This document shows positions 45,241-54,004 of a DNA stretch of 64,000 nt, one piece after another. Both the position numbers and the translations under genes were made by a program. The notes below the pieces were generated by a model that was not told the origin of the DNA, did not search any database, and saw nothing but the letters and a program-made list of their open reading frames with translations. Within the stretch, counting starts at the first letter, position 1. The number at the start of each line of letters is the position of its first letter. Source of the stretch: Bog-756 sp963734435 (lineage in GTDB: Bacteria > Actinomycetota > Acidimicrobiia > Acidimicrobiales > RAAP-2); NCBI GenBank assembly GCA_963734435.1, contig CAVTHA010000003.1:62001-126000 (forward strand), in the 5' to 3' direction.

Positions 45241-46760
45241 CCCAGCCCGACCCGTTCCCGCAGCTCGGGCGGTGCGCTGATCCGGCGGAGCTCGACGGAA
45301 AGGGCGTCGGCCATGGCCTCCTCGTCCCGGCTCCCGGCCCGATTCTCCCGTTCTTCCGGGTCGATGCCGGTGTCGAACAGGTAGGAGGTGGTCGGTGGCC
45401 GCCCACCGGCCCAAAAGGGAAGGCGGTCGCCGGGCCCGAACGGCTGGCGGATGACCGGGACGCCGGTGCCGGGCATCTCCTCCAGCGTGGCTCGATGGTC
45501 GGGGCGGGGTAGCCAGACCTCGGGGAACGGATGGACCGGCATGGTCGACCAGCGGTTGGACCACATCGAGAGCGGGAAGTTCTCGCCACGGCAGCCGCGG
45601 AGATAGCGCCGCCGGCCGTCGGTGACGCCGACGTGACGACTCCAGTAACCGAACAGCGCCAGCTCGCGTACGGATGCGGCCGTGCCGTCGATGAGCGGCA
45701 GCAGCGATCGCCCGTGGGTCGGGTGCTCGACGTTCGCGCCGAACAGGTCGACCACCGTGGCGTGCAGGTCCACGGAGGTGGTGAGGGCGTCGATGGTCCG
45801 TGGCGCCTGACCGGGCCATCGCACCATCAGGGGGATCCGGCCCAGCTCGCTGTAGACCGGAGCGTCCGGCTTGCCGAATATGTCGTGCTCCCCGAGGTAG
45901 TGGCCATGGTCGGTGCACAGTACGACCGCCGTCGAGTCGGCCAGGCCCGACTCGTCGATCGCCGCCAGGAGGTGCCCGAACCAGTGGTCGATCATCGTGA
46001 GCTTGGCACCGTAGCTCCCCCGGATCCGCCGGGCTTGCTCCGGTTCGAGCTGGCCGCTGGCCACCGCATCGACCAGGTAGGGCGGCCAGATGGCCAACGG
46101 TCCCGGGTCGGGACCGTTGTACAGCGCGGCATAGGGAAGCGGGGTGTCGAACGGCTCGTGGGGGTCGAACTCGTCCACCATCAGGAAGAACCGGTCGTGG
46201 GAGGGCGCGGCGGTGCGGATCCACTCGGCCGCCGCCGACATGGTCCTCGGCCCCGGGAACTCCTCCTCGGACCGGAAGTACGTCCGCGAATCGTCGTAGT
46301 AGTGGTGGTAGCGCGGTCGCTCGACCGGCAGCGCCGGCGTCCCGGTCCAGGTCGGGTCGGGTGTGGTCCGCCACGGGTCGTTCTCGTGGCCCCGTTGGTA
46401 GTCCCAGGCGGTGAAGTCGGTGTGGTAGTTCTCGCCGCCGCTCTCGAACAGATGGGGGTGGTCAGAGATCAGCACGGTGGTCACGCCCCGCTCCCTCAGG
46501 GACCGGGTCACCGCGTCCTCCCAGACCTCGATCGAACCCCAGGGGCGCCACGGGAAGTCGAGGGCCCCGACCAAGATGTCGTGGCGGGCCGGAATGCAGG
46601 GGAGCGAACCGACATGGTGCCGGTTGAAGCACAGCGCGCTGTCGGCGAACCGGGCGATGGTCGGGGCGGCGAACTCGTGGCCACCGTAGGCCGGGAGCAT
46701 GTGCCGGTTGAGGCTGTCGAGCAGGACGACGACGAGATTCTTCGGCGTCGTCTCGCTCAT
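45237..46760 (-). CDS. Type I sulfatase
   Basis: A 507-aa cytoplasmic-looking sulfatase (no signal peptide). The formylglycine site is C55 in LPCIPARHDIL, the CxPxR type. Metal-binding D15 is in VVVLLDSLNRHMLPAYGG (the second Asp of the usual DD pair is Leu), and the second metal site is CTDHGHYLGEHDIFGKPDA. Members cleave sulfate or phosphonate esters. A formylglycine-generating enzyme must be encoded elsewhere. First gene of the sulfatase/flavin-reductase pair; a remnant of a sulfonate-type ABC ATPase lies upstream. Confidence 0.87.
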   Translation of the reverse strand: MSETTPKNLVVVLLDSLNRHMLPAYGGHEFAAPTIARFADSALCFNRHHVGSLPCIPARHDILVGALDFPWRPWGSIEVWEDAVTRSLRERGVTTVLISDHPHLFESGGENYHTDFTAWDYQRGHENDPWRTTPDPTWTGTPALPVERPRYHHYYDDSRTYFRSEEEFPGPRTMSAAAEWIRTAAPSHDRFFLMVDEFDPHEPFDTPLPYAALYNGPDPGPLAIWPPYLVDAVASGQLEPEQARRIRGSYGAKLTMIDHWFGHLLAAIDESGLADSTAVVLCTDHGHYLGEHDIFGKPDAPVYSELGRIPLMVRWPGQAPRTIDALTTSVDLHATVVDLFGANVEHPTHGRSLLPLIDGTAASVRELALFGYWSRHVGVTDGRRRYLRGCRGENFPLSMWSNRWSTMPVHPFPEVWLPRPDHRATLEEMPGTGVPVIRQPFGPGDRLPFWAGGRPPTTSYLFDTGIDPEERENRAGSRDEEAMADALSVELRRISAPPELRERVGLG

Positions 46761-46809
46761 CGTCCTCTCCCAGGCGCGTGCCGTCCGGCGGTGGCTGTCG
46801 CCGGGATGC

Positions 46810-47030
46810 CTAGGCTACGGGACCCCGGCCCGGGCCGAGCACTCCGAGCTCGGCCAGGAACCGGCCTCGCAGCGCGTCGAACCCCGGTCCGCCGATCCTA
46901 CGGGGACGCGGCAACTCGATGTCCACATCGAGGGAGATCCTGCCGTCCTTCCGCACGAGCACCCGATCGGCCAGCAAGACGGCCTCGTCGACGTCGTGGG
47001 TCACGAGCCGGACCCCGGGACGGTGCCGGG
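46810..47030 (-). pseudogene. Remnant of a NitT/TauT (SsuB)-type ABC ATPase, C-terminal end
   Basis: About 70 codons read VRLVTHDVDEAVLLADRVLV, then RKDGRISLDVDIELPRPRR and FDALRGRFLAELGV. That is the H-loop and C-terminal end of nitrate/sulfonate/taurine importer ATPases. Nothing upstream encodes Walker A, Q-loop, signature or Walker B motifs, and the frame before VRLV is low-complexity, so only the 3' end of the gene remains. It lies next to the sulfatase, perhaps the relic of an uptake system for its substrate. Confidence 0.65.
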
Positions 47031-47112
47031 CCCAGAGCCCGCCACCAACGCCCGGAGCGAGCACCGGCTTCGGGCCCGCCACCTGGTACCCCGGGGATCG
47101 CCGCTCTCCCCG

Positions 47113-47514
47113 TTACCCGGCGAGGAAGCTGAACCTCACCTGGCGGGTCGGGTTGTCGACATTGGTGTCCACCAGCACCACGCTCTGCCAGGTGCCGAGC
47201 TGAGGCCGCCCGACCAGTACCGGGACGGACAGCGAGGGGCTCACCAGGGCCGGTAGGACGTGGTCGGCGCCATGGCCCGCCGAGCCATGGCGGTGCCGAT
47301 AGCGGTCGTCCCGCGGGAGCAGCCGTCGCAGCGTCTGTTCGAGGTCCTCCTCGGAGCCGGCGTTGACCTCCATGAGGGCCAAGCCGGCGGTGGCATGTGG
47401 GGCGAACACGTTGACCAATCCGTCGCCGCGACGGTCGCAGAACCGTTCGAGCTCCCCGGTCAGGTCGACGACCGGACGACCGGTGCTGTGGACGGTGACG
47501 ACGTGGGAGTCCAT
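47113..47514 (-). CDS. YjbQ/UPF0047 family protein
   Basis: A 133-aa single-domain protein with the family pattern: FAPHATAGLALMEVNAGSEED, YRHRHGSAGHGADHVLPALV (the His-rich central motif), and PQLGTWQSVVLVDTNVDNPT. E. coli YjbQ shows weak thiamine-phosphate synthase activity, but the family's role is unsettled. ATG start at 47514. Confidence 0.9.
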   Translation of the reverse strand: MDSHVVTVHSTGRPVVDLTGELERFCDRRGDGLVNVFAPHATAGLALMEVNAGSEEDLEQTLRRLLPRDDRYRHRHGSAGHGADHVLPALVSPSLSVPVLVGRPQLGTWQSVVLVDTNVDNPTRQVRFSFLAG

Positions 47515-47743
47515 GGCTCCATGATCGCGCCCGCTCCGGCCCCGCCGACCAGGCTCCCGAGCGCTATAGGGTGCAGGGCCGAAGGAGGCTGGTTGGATTG
47601 CCTGTTTGGCGTCTCATCCCGGGTCAGAGCGTTGGGCACGGGCCTGGCCAACTACAGGCATTTGCTGCAGTGGTTCTGTCGGCATCGGTCGACTGGGTCA
47701 CGCTCGGGAGCCACCGCGCCGCCACCGAGTCTCCTGTGCCACG

Positions 47744-48355
47744 GTGAGCCCGGCCCGGTCGGAAGGCGGCCACGGTACGCGGTGCAGCTGGGCCGAGAGC
47801 TCGGAGGCGATGCGCCGTTACCACGACGAGGAATGGGGTGTTCCGTCACGAGACGACGTGCACCTGTTCGAAATGCTGGTGCTCGAGGGCGCCCAGGCCG
47901 GGCTGTCCTGGTCCACCATCCTCAACAAGCGTGAGGCCTACCGCCGGGCCTTCAACGGCTTCGATTACGTCCGCATCGCTCGATACCGCGAGACCAAGAT
48001 CGCTTCGCTGCTGCGAGACCCCGGCATCGTGCGCAACCGGCTGAAGGTCCGGGGCACGGTGACCAACGCCCGGGCGTTCCTCGGCATCCGAGACGAGCAC
48101 GGATCATTCTCCGACTACCTCTGGGCGTTCGTCGACGGCCACCCGGTGATCAACCAACCCCGCTCGTTGGATGAGGTGCCCGCCCGTACCGAGCTGTCCG
48201 ACCGAATCGGCAAGGACCTCAAGCGCCAGGGGTTCACGTTCATCGGTTCGACCATCGTCTACGCCTACCTGCAGGCGGTCGGGGTGGTCGACGACCACCT
48301 GGTCGACTGCCCGGCCAAACGCGCCGGAGGGGCTCGGGGGCGGCGGCGCAGATGA
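47744..48355 (+). CDS. tag: DNA-3-methyladenine glycosylase I (Tag)
   Basis: A base-excision repair glycosylase of 203 aa that removes 3-methyladenine. RCSWAESSEAMRRYHDEEWG is the family N-terminus, giving zinc ligands C14 and H27 (GTG-start numbering); the matching C-terminal pair is in DDHLVDC. The helical core LFEMLVLEGAQAGLSWSTIL and VYAYLQAVGVVDDH are conserved. The start is the GTG at 47744. Its stop overlaps the next gene's ATG (ATGA). Confidence 0.9.
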   Translation: MSPARSEGGHGTRCSWAESSEAMRRYHDEEWGVPSRDDVHLFEMLVLEGAQAGLSWSTILNKREAYRRAFNGFDYVRIARYRETKIASLLRDPGIVRNRLKVRGTVTNARAFLGIRDEHGSFSDYLWAFVDGHPVINQPRSLDEVPARTELSDRIGKDLKRQGFTFIGSTIVYAYLQAVGVVDDHLVDCPAKRAGGARGRRRR

Positions 48356-48783
48356 AGCTGAGCCTCGACCGCTGCGAGGATCTGCTTCGCTCGGCGGAGC
48401 GAGCCACCCTGGCCACCGTGCACCCCGTCCGGGGGGTCGACGCCGTCCCGGTCTGTTTCAGTTACGACGGCGTCAGCATCGCCGTGCCGGTGGACCGGGT
48501 GAAGCCCAAGTCGGACGCACCACTCCAGCGGGTACGAAACCTCGACGCCGACCGTCGGGCCGCACTGCTGTGCGACCACTGGGACCGGGTCGACTGGTCG
48601 CGACTGTGGTGGGTGCGCACCTCGCTCGAACGGGTGGTCGGCCCACCCGAGCGGAGCGCACGCTTGGCGTCGCTGTTGGAGGCAAAGTACCACCAGTACC
48701 AGGGCCGTCCCTTCGCCGATGTGTTGGTCTTCCGGATCACCGGTATGACCGGTTGGGCGGCGGCGGGGCCCGCCGGGGTGTGA
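48352..48783 (+). CDS. PPOX-class (TIGR03668-like) probable F420-dependent protein
   Basis: A 143-aa split-barrel protein: ATLATVHPVRGVDAVPVCFS, then DRVKPKSDAPLQRVRNLDAD, and AALLCDHWDRVDWSRLWWVR, the distinctive block of the actinobacterial group thought to use coenzyme F420. Translationally coupled to tag through ATGA. Substrate unknown. Confidence 0.85.
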   Translation: MKLSLDRCEDLLRSAERATLATVHPVRGVDAVPVCFSYDGVSIAVPVDRVKPKSDAPLQRVRNLDADRRAALLCDHWDRVDWSRLWWVRTSLERVVGPPERSARLASLLEAKYHQYQGRPFADVLVFRITGMTGWAAAGPAGV

Positions 48784-48792
48784 CTGCTCGGC

Positions 48793-49995
48793 TCATGCCC
48801 GGGGGGTCGAGCGGACGGTGTCGACGAGGCGCTCCAGCTCGTCCTCGGTGTTGTAGTAGTGGGGCGAGGCCCGCACCACCGCCGGAGGGTGGGGCGGAAC
48901 CATGTCCAGGCGGGCCCACGGGGCCTCGCTGACGGAGATGTTGATGCCACGGGCCGATGCCGCCGCGGCGATGGCGGCCGGTTCGGTGCCCTCGACCGTG
49001 AAGGTGACGATGCCCGACCGCTGCTGCCCGCCGTCGTGCACGGTGACGCCCTCGAGTCCGCCCAGAAGGCCCCGGAGACGCTCGGCCAGGCCGGCGACGC
49101 GCCTGCCGATGGTCTCGACCCCGAGGTCGAGGGCGTGGTCGATGGCCGCACCCAGGGCCAGGTGGGCGGCGACCGGGACCTCGAAGTCGAGGAACCGGTC
49201 GGTCCCGGCCCGCAGGCGATAGTGCTCCGCGTCCACCCAGACAGCCGAGCTCCAGCCGAGTCCAGGTGGTTCGAGCCGTTCGGCGAAGGCCGACTCCACG
49301 TAGAGGAGACCCGTGCCCCGAGGGCCGCGTAGCCACTTGCGGCCGGTCGCCGTGGCCACCACACATCCGATGCGGCGGACGTCGACCGGGATCTGTCCGA
49401 CGCTCTGGCAGGCGTCGAGGAAGAACGGCACGCCGGCCCGGCGGCAGATGTCCCCGGCCACCTCCACCGGGTTGACCAGGCCACGGTGGGTGCCGATGTG
49501 GGTGAGGGCGCAGACGGCTACGCCGCCGCCATCCAGCGCCGTCGACAGGGAATCGAGGTCGACGGTGCCGTCCGGGGTGCTCCCCACCACTTCGATCACC
49601 CCCCCGGTCAACCGGCACACCTGCAGCAGGCCGAGGTAGTGGCTGTCATAGGCGATCCGGTCGACCAGGACCCGCCGACCACGGTCGACACCGCCCCCGA
49701 GGGCGAAGCCCCACACCGCCTTGGTCCACGACTGGGTGTCCGATCCGGTGACGACCACCTCACCGTCGCCCGCTCCGAGCAATCGGGCCGCCGCCGCTCG
49801 CAGCGCGGCCAGGCGGTCGGCCGCCGCCGCCGCCGCCTCGTATCCTCCGAGCTCGGTCTCGGAGCGAAGGTGGTCGACCATCACCGCCAACGTGGCACTG
49901 GTCGGCAGCGCCGCTCCGGCGTTGTTGAGGTGGGCAACCGTCGCACATCCCGGAGTGGCTGTCCGTTCGGCCGTGACGTCGATCGTGCCGGCCAC
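48793..49995 (-). CDS. Class V aminotransferase (isopenicillin-N epimerase/EgtE-like)
   Basis: A 400-aa PLP enzyme. The PLP lysine is in ATATGRKWLRGPRG (about K219); THIGTHRGLVNPV and FFLDACQSVGQIPVD (the conserved DxxQ) form the cofactor pocket, and LNNAGAALP is the start signature. Related enzymes are cysteine desulfurases, epimerases and the EgtE C-S lyase. The GTG at 49995 lies 6 nt after TAGATT, a leaderless arrangement. Divergent from pdxH. Confidence 0.87.
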   Translation of the reverse strand: MAGTIDVTAERTATPGCATVAHLNNAGAALPTSATLAVMVDHLRSETELGGYEAAAAAADRLAALRAAAARLLGAGDGEVVVTGSDTQSWTKAVWGFALGGGVDRGRRVLVDRIAYDSHYLGLLQVCRLTGGVIEVVGSTPDGTVDLDSLSTALDGGGVAVCALTHIGTHRGLVNPVEVAGDICRRAGVPFFLDACQSVGQIPVDVRRIGCVVATATGRKWLRGPRGTGLLYVESAFAERLEPPGLGWSSAVWVDAEHYRLRAGTDRFLDFEVPVAAHLALGAAIDHALDLGVETIGRRVAGLAERLRGLLGGLEGVTVHDGGQQRSGIVTFTVEGTEPAAIAAAASARGINISVSEAPWARLDMVPPHPPAVVRASPHYYNTEDELERLVDTVRSTPRA

Positions 49996-50091
49996 GAGGT
50001 GAATCTACCCTCGGACCCTCGAACGGTCGGAGTGGTCGGAGCGGAGAGACCGTTGGGGTGGTCGGGGTGGGGCCAGGTAGGGTCGTCGGCA

Positions 50092-50712
50092 GTGTCAGGG
50101 ACGGGCGGGAACTCGGAGCCGCTTTCGGAGCGGCTGGTCTCGCCGGACCCCCTGGCCCAGTTTCGGAGGTGGTTCGACGAAGCCCGCCGCCTCGTAACCG
50201 ATCCCGAGGCCATGGCCGTCGCCACGGTCGACGGGCAAGGCCGGCCGTCGGTGCGCATGGTGCTGATGCGGTCGTTCGGGGAGGAGGGATTCGTCTTCCA
50301 CACCAACTACGACAGCCGGAAGGGAACAGAGCTGGCCGACAACCCGGAGATCGCGCTGCTGTTCCATTGGGCCCCACTGGGCCGTCAGGTCCGTATCGAA
50401 GGCACGGCCGAACCCATCCCGGCCGAGGAGTCCGACGCCTACTTCGCCACCCGGCCACGCGGCGCGCAGATCGGGGCGTGGGCATCTCATCAGAGCCAGC
50501 CGATCGGTAGTCGCCACCAGCTGGAGGCCAAGGCGCGCGAGCGCGCCGCCGCCTATGCCGGGCACCAGGTGCCCCGCCCGCCGTGGTGGGGGGGCATCAG
50601 GGTCGAGCCCCGGTCGTTCGAGTTCTGGCAGAACCGGGACGACCGCCTCCACGACCGGTTGCGGTATGGCCATGAGCCGGGCGGGTGGCGGATGGACCGC
50701 CTCCAGCCCTGA
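50092..50712 (+). CDS. pdxH: Pyridoxamine 5'-phosphate oxidase
   Basis: A 206-aa FMN enzyme making pyridoxal 5'-phosphate. It has PLAQFRRWFDEARRL at the N-terminus, MAVATVDGQGRPSVRMVLMR, FVFHTNYDSRKGTELADNP, and the C-terminal substrate-binding RVEPRSFEFWQNRDDRLHDR that separates true PdxH from other PPOX proteins. GTG start at 50092; TAGGGT is 8 nt upstream. The PLP-dependent aminotransferase is encoded divergently. Confidence 0.9.
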   Translation: MSGTGGNSEPLSERLVSPDPLAQFRRWFDEARRLVTDPEAMAVATVDGQGRPSVRMVLMRSFGEEGFVFHTNYDSRKGTELADNPEIALLFHWAPLGRQVRIEGTAEPIPAEESDAYFATRPRGAQIGAWASHQSQPIGSRHQLEAKARERAAAYAGHQVPRPPWWGGIRVEPRSFEFWQNRDDRLHDRLRYGHEPGGWRMDRLQP

Positions 50713-50771
50713 GGGGCCGAGGGGGCGCGGGAAGGGGGCCTGGACGGCGAGGGCGCAGTATGTTCTGGTGG

Positions 50772-51968
50772 GTGGCAGACGATACGGCCCTGGTGCACGA
50801 TCGGATCAGCCAGCTCCTCGACCAGGTCGACCCGAAGACGGCGCCGGTCGAGGAGTTCCGGTCTCGCCAGTACGATCTCGGGCTGGCCTGGGTCTCGTTT
50901 CCGCCGGGTTTCGGGGGCCTGGGTCTCGTGCCCGGCCTGCAAGGGGAAATCGACGGCCGGCTCGGCGAGGCCGGTGCCACGCCGCCCGGGGCACCGGTCT
51001 TCTTCGGCTTGACCATGGCCGGCCCCACCATGGTGACGCACGGGTCCGACGAGATCCGCCACCGGCTGCTGCCTCGGGCCTTCACCGGGGCGGATTCGTG
51101 GTGCCAGCTGTTCAGCGAGCCCGGGGCCGGGTCCGACCTGGCCGGGCTGTCCACCCGTGCAGTACGCGACGGTGACGAATGGGTGGTGACCGGTCAGAAG
51201 GTATGGAACACCTTCGCCCACATCGCCGATCGCGGCATGTTGGTCGCCCGGACCGACCCCGAGGCTCCCAAACACAAAGGGCTGACCTACTTCGCCTTGG
51301 ACATGCACGCCGTCGGGGTCGAGGTGCGTCCTCTCCGCCAGATGACCGGGGAGGCTGAGTTCAACGAGGTCTACCTCACCGAAGCCCGTGTTCCCGACGC
51401 CGATCGCGTGGGAGAGGTCGGCGAGGGATGGAGGGTGGCCATGACCACCCTGTCCAACGAGCGGACGACCATCGGCGGCGGTACCGGCCCTCCGGTCCGA
51501 GGTTCGGGGTCGATCGCCGAGGCGCTGCGGATCTGGCGGGACCTCGGTTCCTATCGGCGCGCTGTCGATCGCGACCGGTTGGTGCGCTCGTGGATCGAAG
51601 CCGAGGTATTGCGGCTCACCAACATCCGGGCTGGCCAGAATCGGAAGGCGGGCAATCCCGGACCGGAGGGATCGATCGCCAAGCTGATGTTCGCCGAGGT
51701 CAACAAACGCACCTACGAACTATGCGTCGATCTGCTCGGCTCGGCGGCCATGATCGATTACGACTACTCCATGAGGCGTGCCGAGGGTCTGGGCCTGATC
51801 GGTCCACCCGGTTCGGCCCGCAAGATGTTCATCCGGTCCCGGGCCAACTCGATCGAGGGAGGGACCTCGGAGATCCAGCGCAACATCCTGGGCGAGCGGA
51901 TCCTCGGCCTGCCCGGCGACGTCCGGGCCGACAAGGAGATGCCGTGGTCGAAGGTGCCGAGGAACTGA
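50772..51968 (+). CDS. Acyl-CoA dehydrogenase
   Basis: A flavoprotein of about 398 aa: WCQLFSEPGAGSDLAGLSTR is the first ACAD signature, WVVTGQKVWNTFAHIADRGM follows, and FNEVYLTEARVPDADRVGEV leads to the helical C-domain ending with IEGGTSEIQRNILGERILGL (FAD-contact signature). The usual catalytic Glu near the C-terminus lies in this SIEGGTSE area or is replaced. I prefer the GTG at 50772, because TATGTT lies 7 nt before it; the ATG at 50760 is the alternative. Probably lipid or steroid side-chain oxidation. Confidence 0.9.
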   Translation: MADDTALVHDRISQLLDQVDPKTAPVEEFRSRQYDLGLAWVSFPPGFGGLGLVPGLQGEIDGRLGEAGATPPGAPVFFGLTMAGPTMVTHGSDEIRHRLLPRAFTGADSWCQLFSEPGAGSDLAGLSTRAVRDGDEWVVTGQKVWNTFAHIADRGMLVARTDPEAPKHKGLTYFALDMHAVGVEVRPLRQMTGEAEFNEVYLTEARVPDADRVGEVGEGWRVAMTTLSNERTTIGGGTGPPVRGSGSIAEALRIWRDLGSYRRAVDRDRLVRSWIEAEVLRLTNIRAGQNRKAGNPGPEGSIAKLMFAEVNKRTYELCVDLLGSAAMIDYDYSMRRAEGLGLIGPPGSARKMFIRSRANSIEGGTSEIQRNILGERILGLPGDVRADKEMPWSKVPRN

Positions 51969-51987
51969 CCACTGGCGGGCCGGTTGG

Positions 51988-52797
51988 ATGACGGATGCCC
52001 GGAAGTTCCTGGGGATGGAGCCGGTCGGCGACGAGCTGCACTGGCGGTTGACCGTGGTGCCCGAGCTGACCACGCCGGGCAACTTTCTCTTCGGTGGCTG
52101 TGGGCTGGGTGCCGCGCTGGTCGCTCTGGAGGCGGCCTGCGGGCGGCCGACGGTGTGGTCGACGGCCCAGTACCTCTCGTATGCCCCGACCGGTTCGGAG
52201 CTGGCTCTCCGGGTCACCTTGGCGGCCGAAGGCCGCCGGATCACGCAGGGCCGCGTCGTGGGCTACGTCGGCGACACCGAGATCCTCACCGTCAACGCCG
52301 CGGCGGGCTCGCCGGCCGATCTCGATGTGGAGGGGGTGTGGGTGACGATGCCAGACGTGCCCGCACCCGAGGCCTGCCCGTTGCGCCGGCTGCCCGACTT
52401 CAACTCCACCTCCATCTTCGACCGCATCGACGTGCGCCTGGCCCGGGGACGGTCGTTCGAGGAGATCACCTCGGCCCATGGTCTGGCCGGAGACCCGGAC
52501 AGTGTGTTGTGGGCTCGGGTCCCGGGGCATCTCGAGCCATCGGCGGCCACGCTGGCCATCATCGGGGACTACGTGTCCGGTGGGGTGTCCCAGCCGCTGG
52601 GCCGCCGGGCCAAGACCCGCAGTCTCGACAACACCCTCCGGATGGTCCGGCTCGAGCCGACCGAATGGATACTCTGCGATATCCACATCCAGGCGCTGGT
52701 GGGAGGCTACGGGCAGGGGATCGCCCATCTCTGGTCCCAGGGGGGCGTGCTCCTGGCCACGGCCAGTCAATCGATGAGCGTCCGGCTGTGGGAGTAG
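51988..52797 (+). CDS. Acyl-CoA thioesterase-like double hotdog protein
   Basis: A 269-aa protein with two hotdog halves. The first carries TPGNFLFGGCGLGAALVALEAACGRP, the second ends LVGGYGQGIAHLWSQGGVLLATASQS, the typical last strand of TesB-type enzymes (where GxLxASxxQ is expected). It starts 19 nt after the acyl-CoA dehydrogenase stop and is likely in the same operon, hydrolysing acyl-CoAs. Confidence 0.83.
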   Translation: MTDARKFLGMEPVGDELHWRLTVVPELTTPGNFLFGGCGLGAALVALEAACGRPTVWSTAQYLSYAPTGSELALRVTLAAEGRRITQGRVVGYVGDTEILTVNAAAGSPADLDVEGVWVTMPDVPAPEACPLRRLPDFNSTSIFDRIDVRLARGRSFEEITSAHGLAGDPDSVLWARVPGHLEPSAATLAIIGDYVSGGVSQPLGRRAKTRSLDNTLRMVRLEPTEWILCDIHIQALVGGYGQGIAHLWSQGGVLLATASQSMSVRLWE

Positions 52798-52910
52798 CCG
52801 ACCGTGGATCAGCTCCCGGTGTCCTCCCGCCGGCCACGACATAGTCTCGAGACCTGGCCCGCCCGGTCCCGGCGGACCGGTGTCGCCGGTCGGACGGACG
52901 AGGAGAGCCG

Positions 52911-53960
52911 ATGAAGATCAGCACCATGCTCAGCTACTCCGGCGGCTTCCGCCAGGCCGCGGCCGAGGTGGCCGAGCTGGAGCAGGCCGGACTGGATCTA
53001 GTGTGGGTGGCGGAGGCCTATGGCTTGGACAGCCCGAGTCTCATGGGTTATCTGGCCGCCCTCACCGAGCGGGTCGAGATCGGTTCGGCCATCCTGCCCA
53101 TCTACTCGCGCACGCCCACCCTCATCGCGATGACCGCCGCGGGCATCGACACGCTGTCGGAGGGCCGCTTCCATCTTGGACTCGGCTCCTCCGGACCCCA
53201 GGTCATCGAAGGTTGGCACGGCGTGCCTTTCACCGCCCCGATCGGACGGACCCGCGAGATCATCGACGTGTGCCGGAACGTGTGGGCGCGCCAGGCCCCG
53301 CTGGTGCACGAGGGCCGCTACTACTCGATGCCGCTCCGTGCCGGCGAAGGGACCGGCCTCGGCAAGCCCCTCAAGATCATCGCCCACCCGGTGCGCCCGG
53401 CCATACCCATCTGGGTGGCGGCCCTGGGGGAGAAGAACGTGGCCATGGCGGCCGAAGTAGCCGACGGGTGGATCCCCATGCTGTTCGTCCCCGAGAAGGC
53501 TGGCGACGTCTGGGGCGCGTCCCTCGATGCCGGGCGGGCCCGGCGCCACCCCGGCCTCGGTCCACTGCAGATCACCGTGGGCGGGCTCCTGGCCATCGGT
53601 GAGGGCGACGAGGTCACCGCCCTCCGAGAGCTGGCCCGGCCCATGTGCGCCCTCTACGTGGGCGGGATGGGAGCCAAGGGGAAGAATTTCTACAACGACG
53701 TGGTCCGCCGGTACGGCTTCGAGCAGGAGGCCGAGGCCATCCAGGACCTCTATCTGAGCGGGAAGAAGGCCGAGGCCGAAGCTCTCGTGCCCGACGAGCT
53801 CCTCGAGGCGACGTCGCTCTGCGGCCCCGAGGGATATGTGGCGGAGCGGATCGCCGCCTTCCGCCAAGCCGGTGTCACCCACCTGCAGGTCATCCCCGTG
53901 CCGGTCGGCGACCAGCGTGCGACCGACCTCATCGCCACGGTCAAGAAGCTGGCCGACTGA
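52911..53960 (+). CDS. LLM-class F420-dependent oxidoreductase
   Basis: A 349-aa luciferase-like TIM barrel: QAGLDLVWVAEAYGLDSPSL, TERVEIGSAILPIYSRTP, and the family signature GRFHLGLGSSGPQVIEGWHG. The EKNVAMAAEVADGW block near 190 contacts the cofactor. This type reduces or oxidises substrates with F420. GAGGAGAGCCG precedes the ATG. Last gene of the acyl-CoA dehydrogenase/thioesterase group, 113 bp downstream. Confidence 0.9.
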   Translation: MKISTMLSYSGGFRQAAAEVAELEQAGLDLVWVAEAYGLDSPSLMGYLAALTERVEIGSAILPIYSRTPTLIAMTAAGIDTLSEGRFHLGLGSSGPQVIEGWHGVPFTAPIGRTREIIDVCRNVWARQAPLVHEGRYYSMPLRAGEGTGLGKPLKIIAHPVRPAIPIWVAALGEKNVAMAAEVADGWIPMLFVPEKAGDVWGASLDAGRARRHPGLGPLQITVGGLLAIGEGDEVTALRELARPMCALYVGGMGAKGKNFYNDVVRRYGFEQEAEAIQDLYLSGKKAEAEALVPDELLEATSLCGPEGYVAERIAAFRQAGVTHLQVIPVPVGDQRATDLIATVKKLAD

Positions 53961-54004
53961 GCACCGGTAGTCCCCGAGCGGTCCGGGTCGAGGCCCGGCC
54001 CCGC

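Noticed and set aside
45531..47132. 533-codon open frame on the plus strand
   Set aside because: Antisense to the sulfatase, whose active-site motifs are clear; no recognisable protein.
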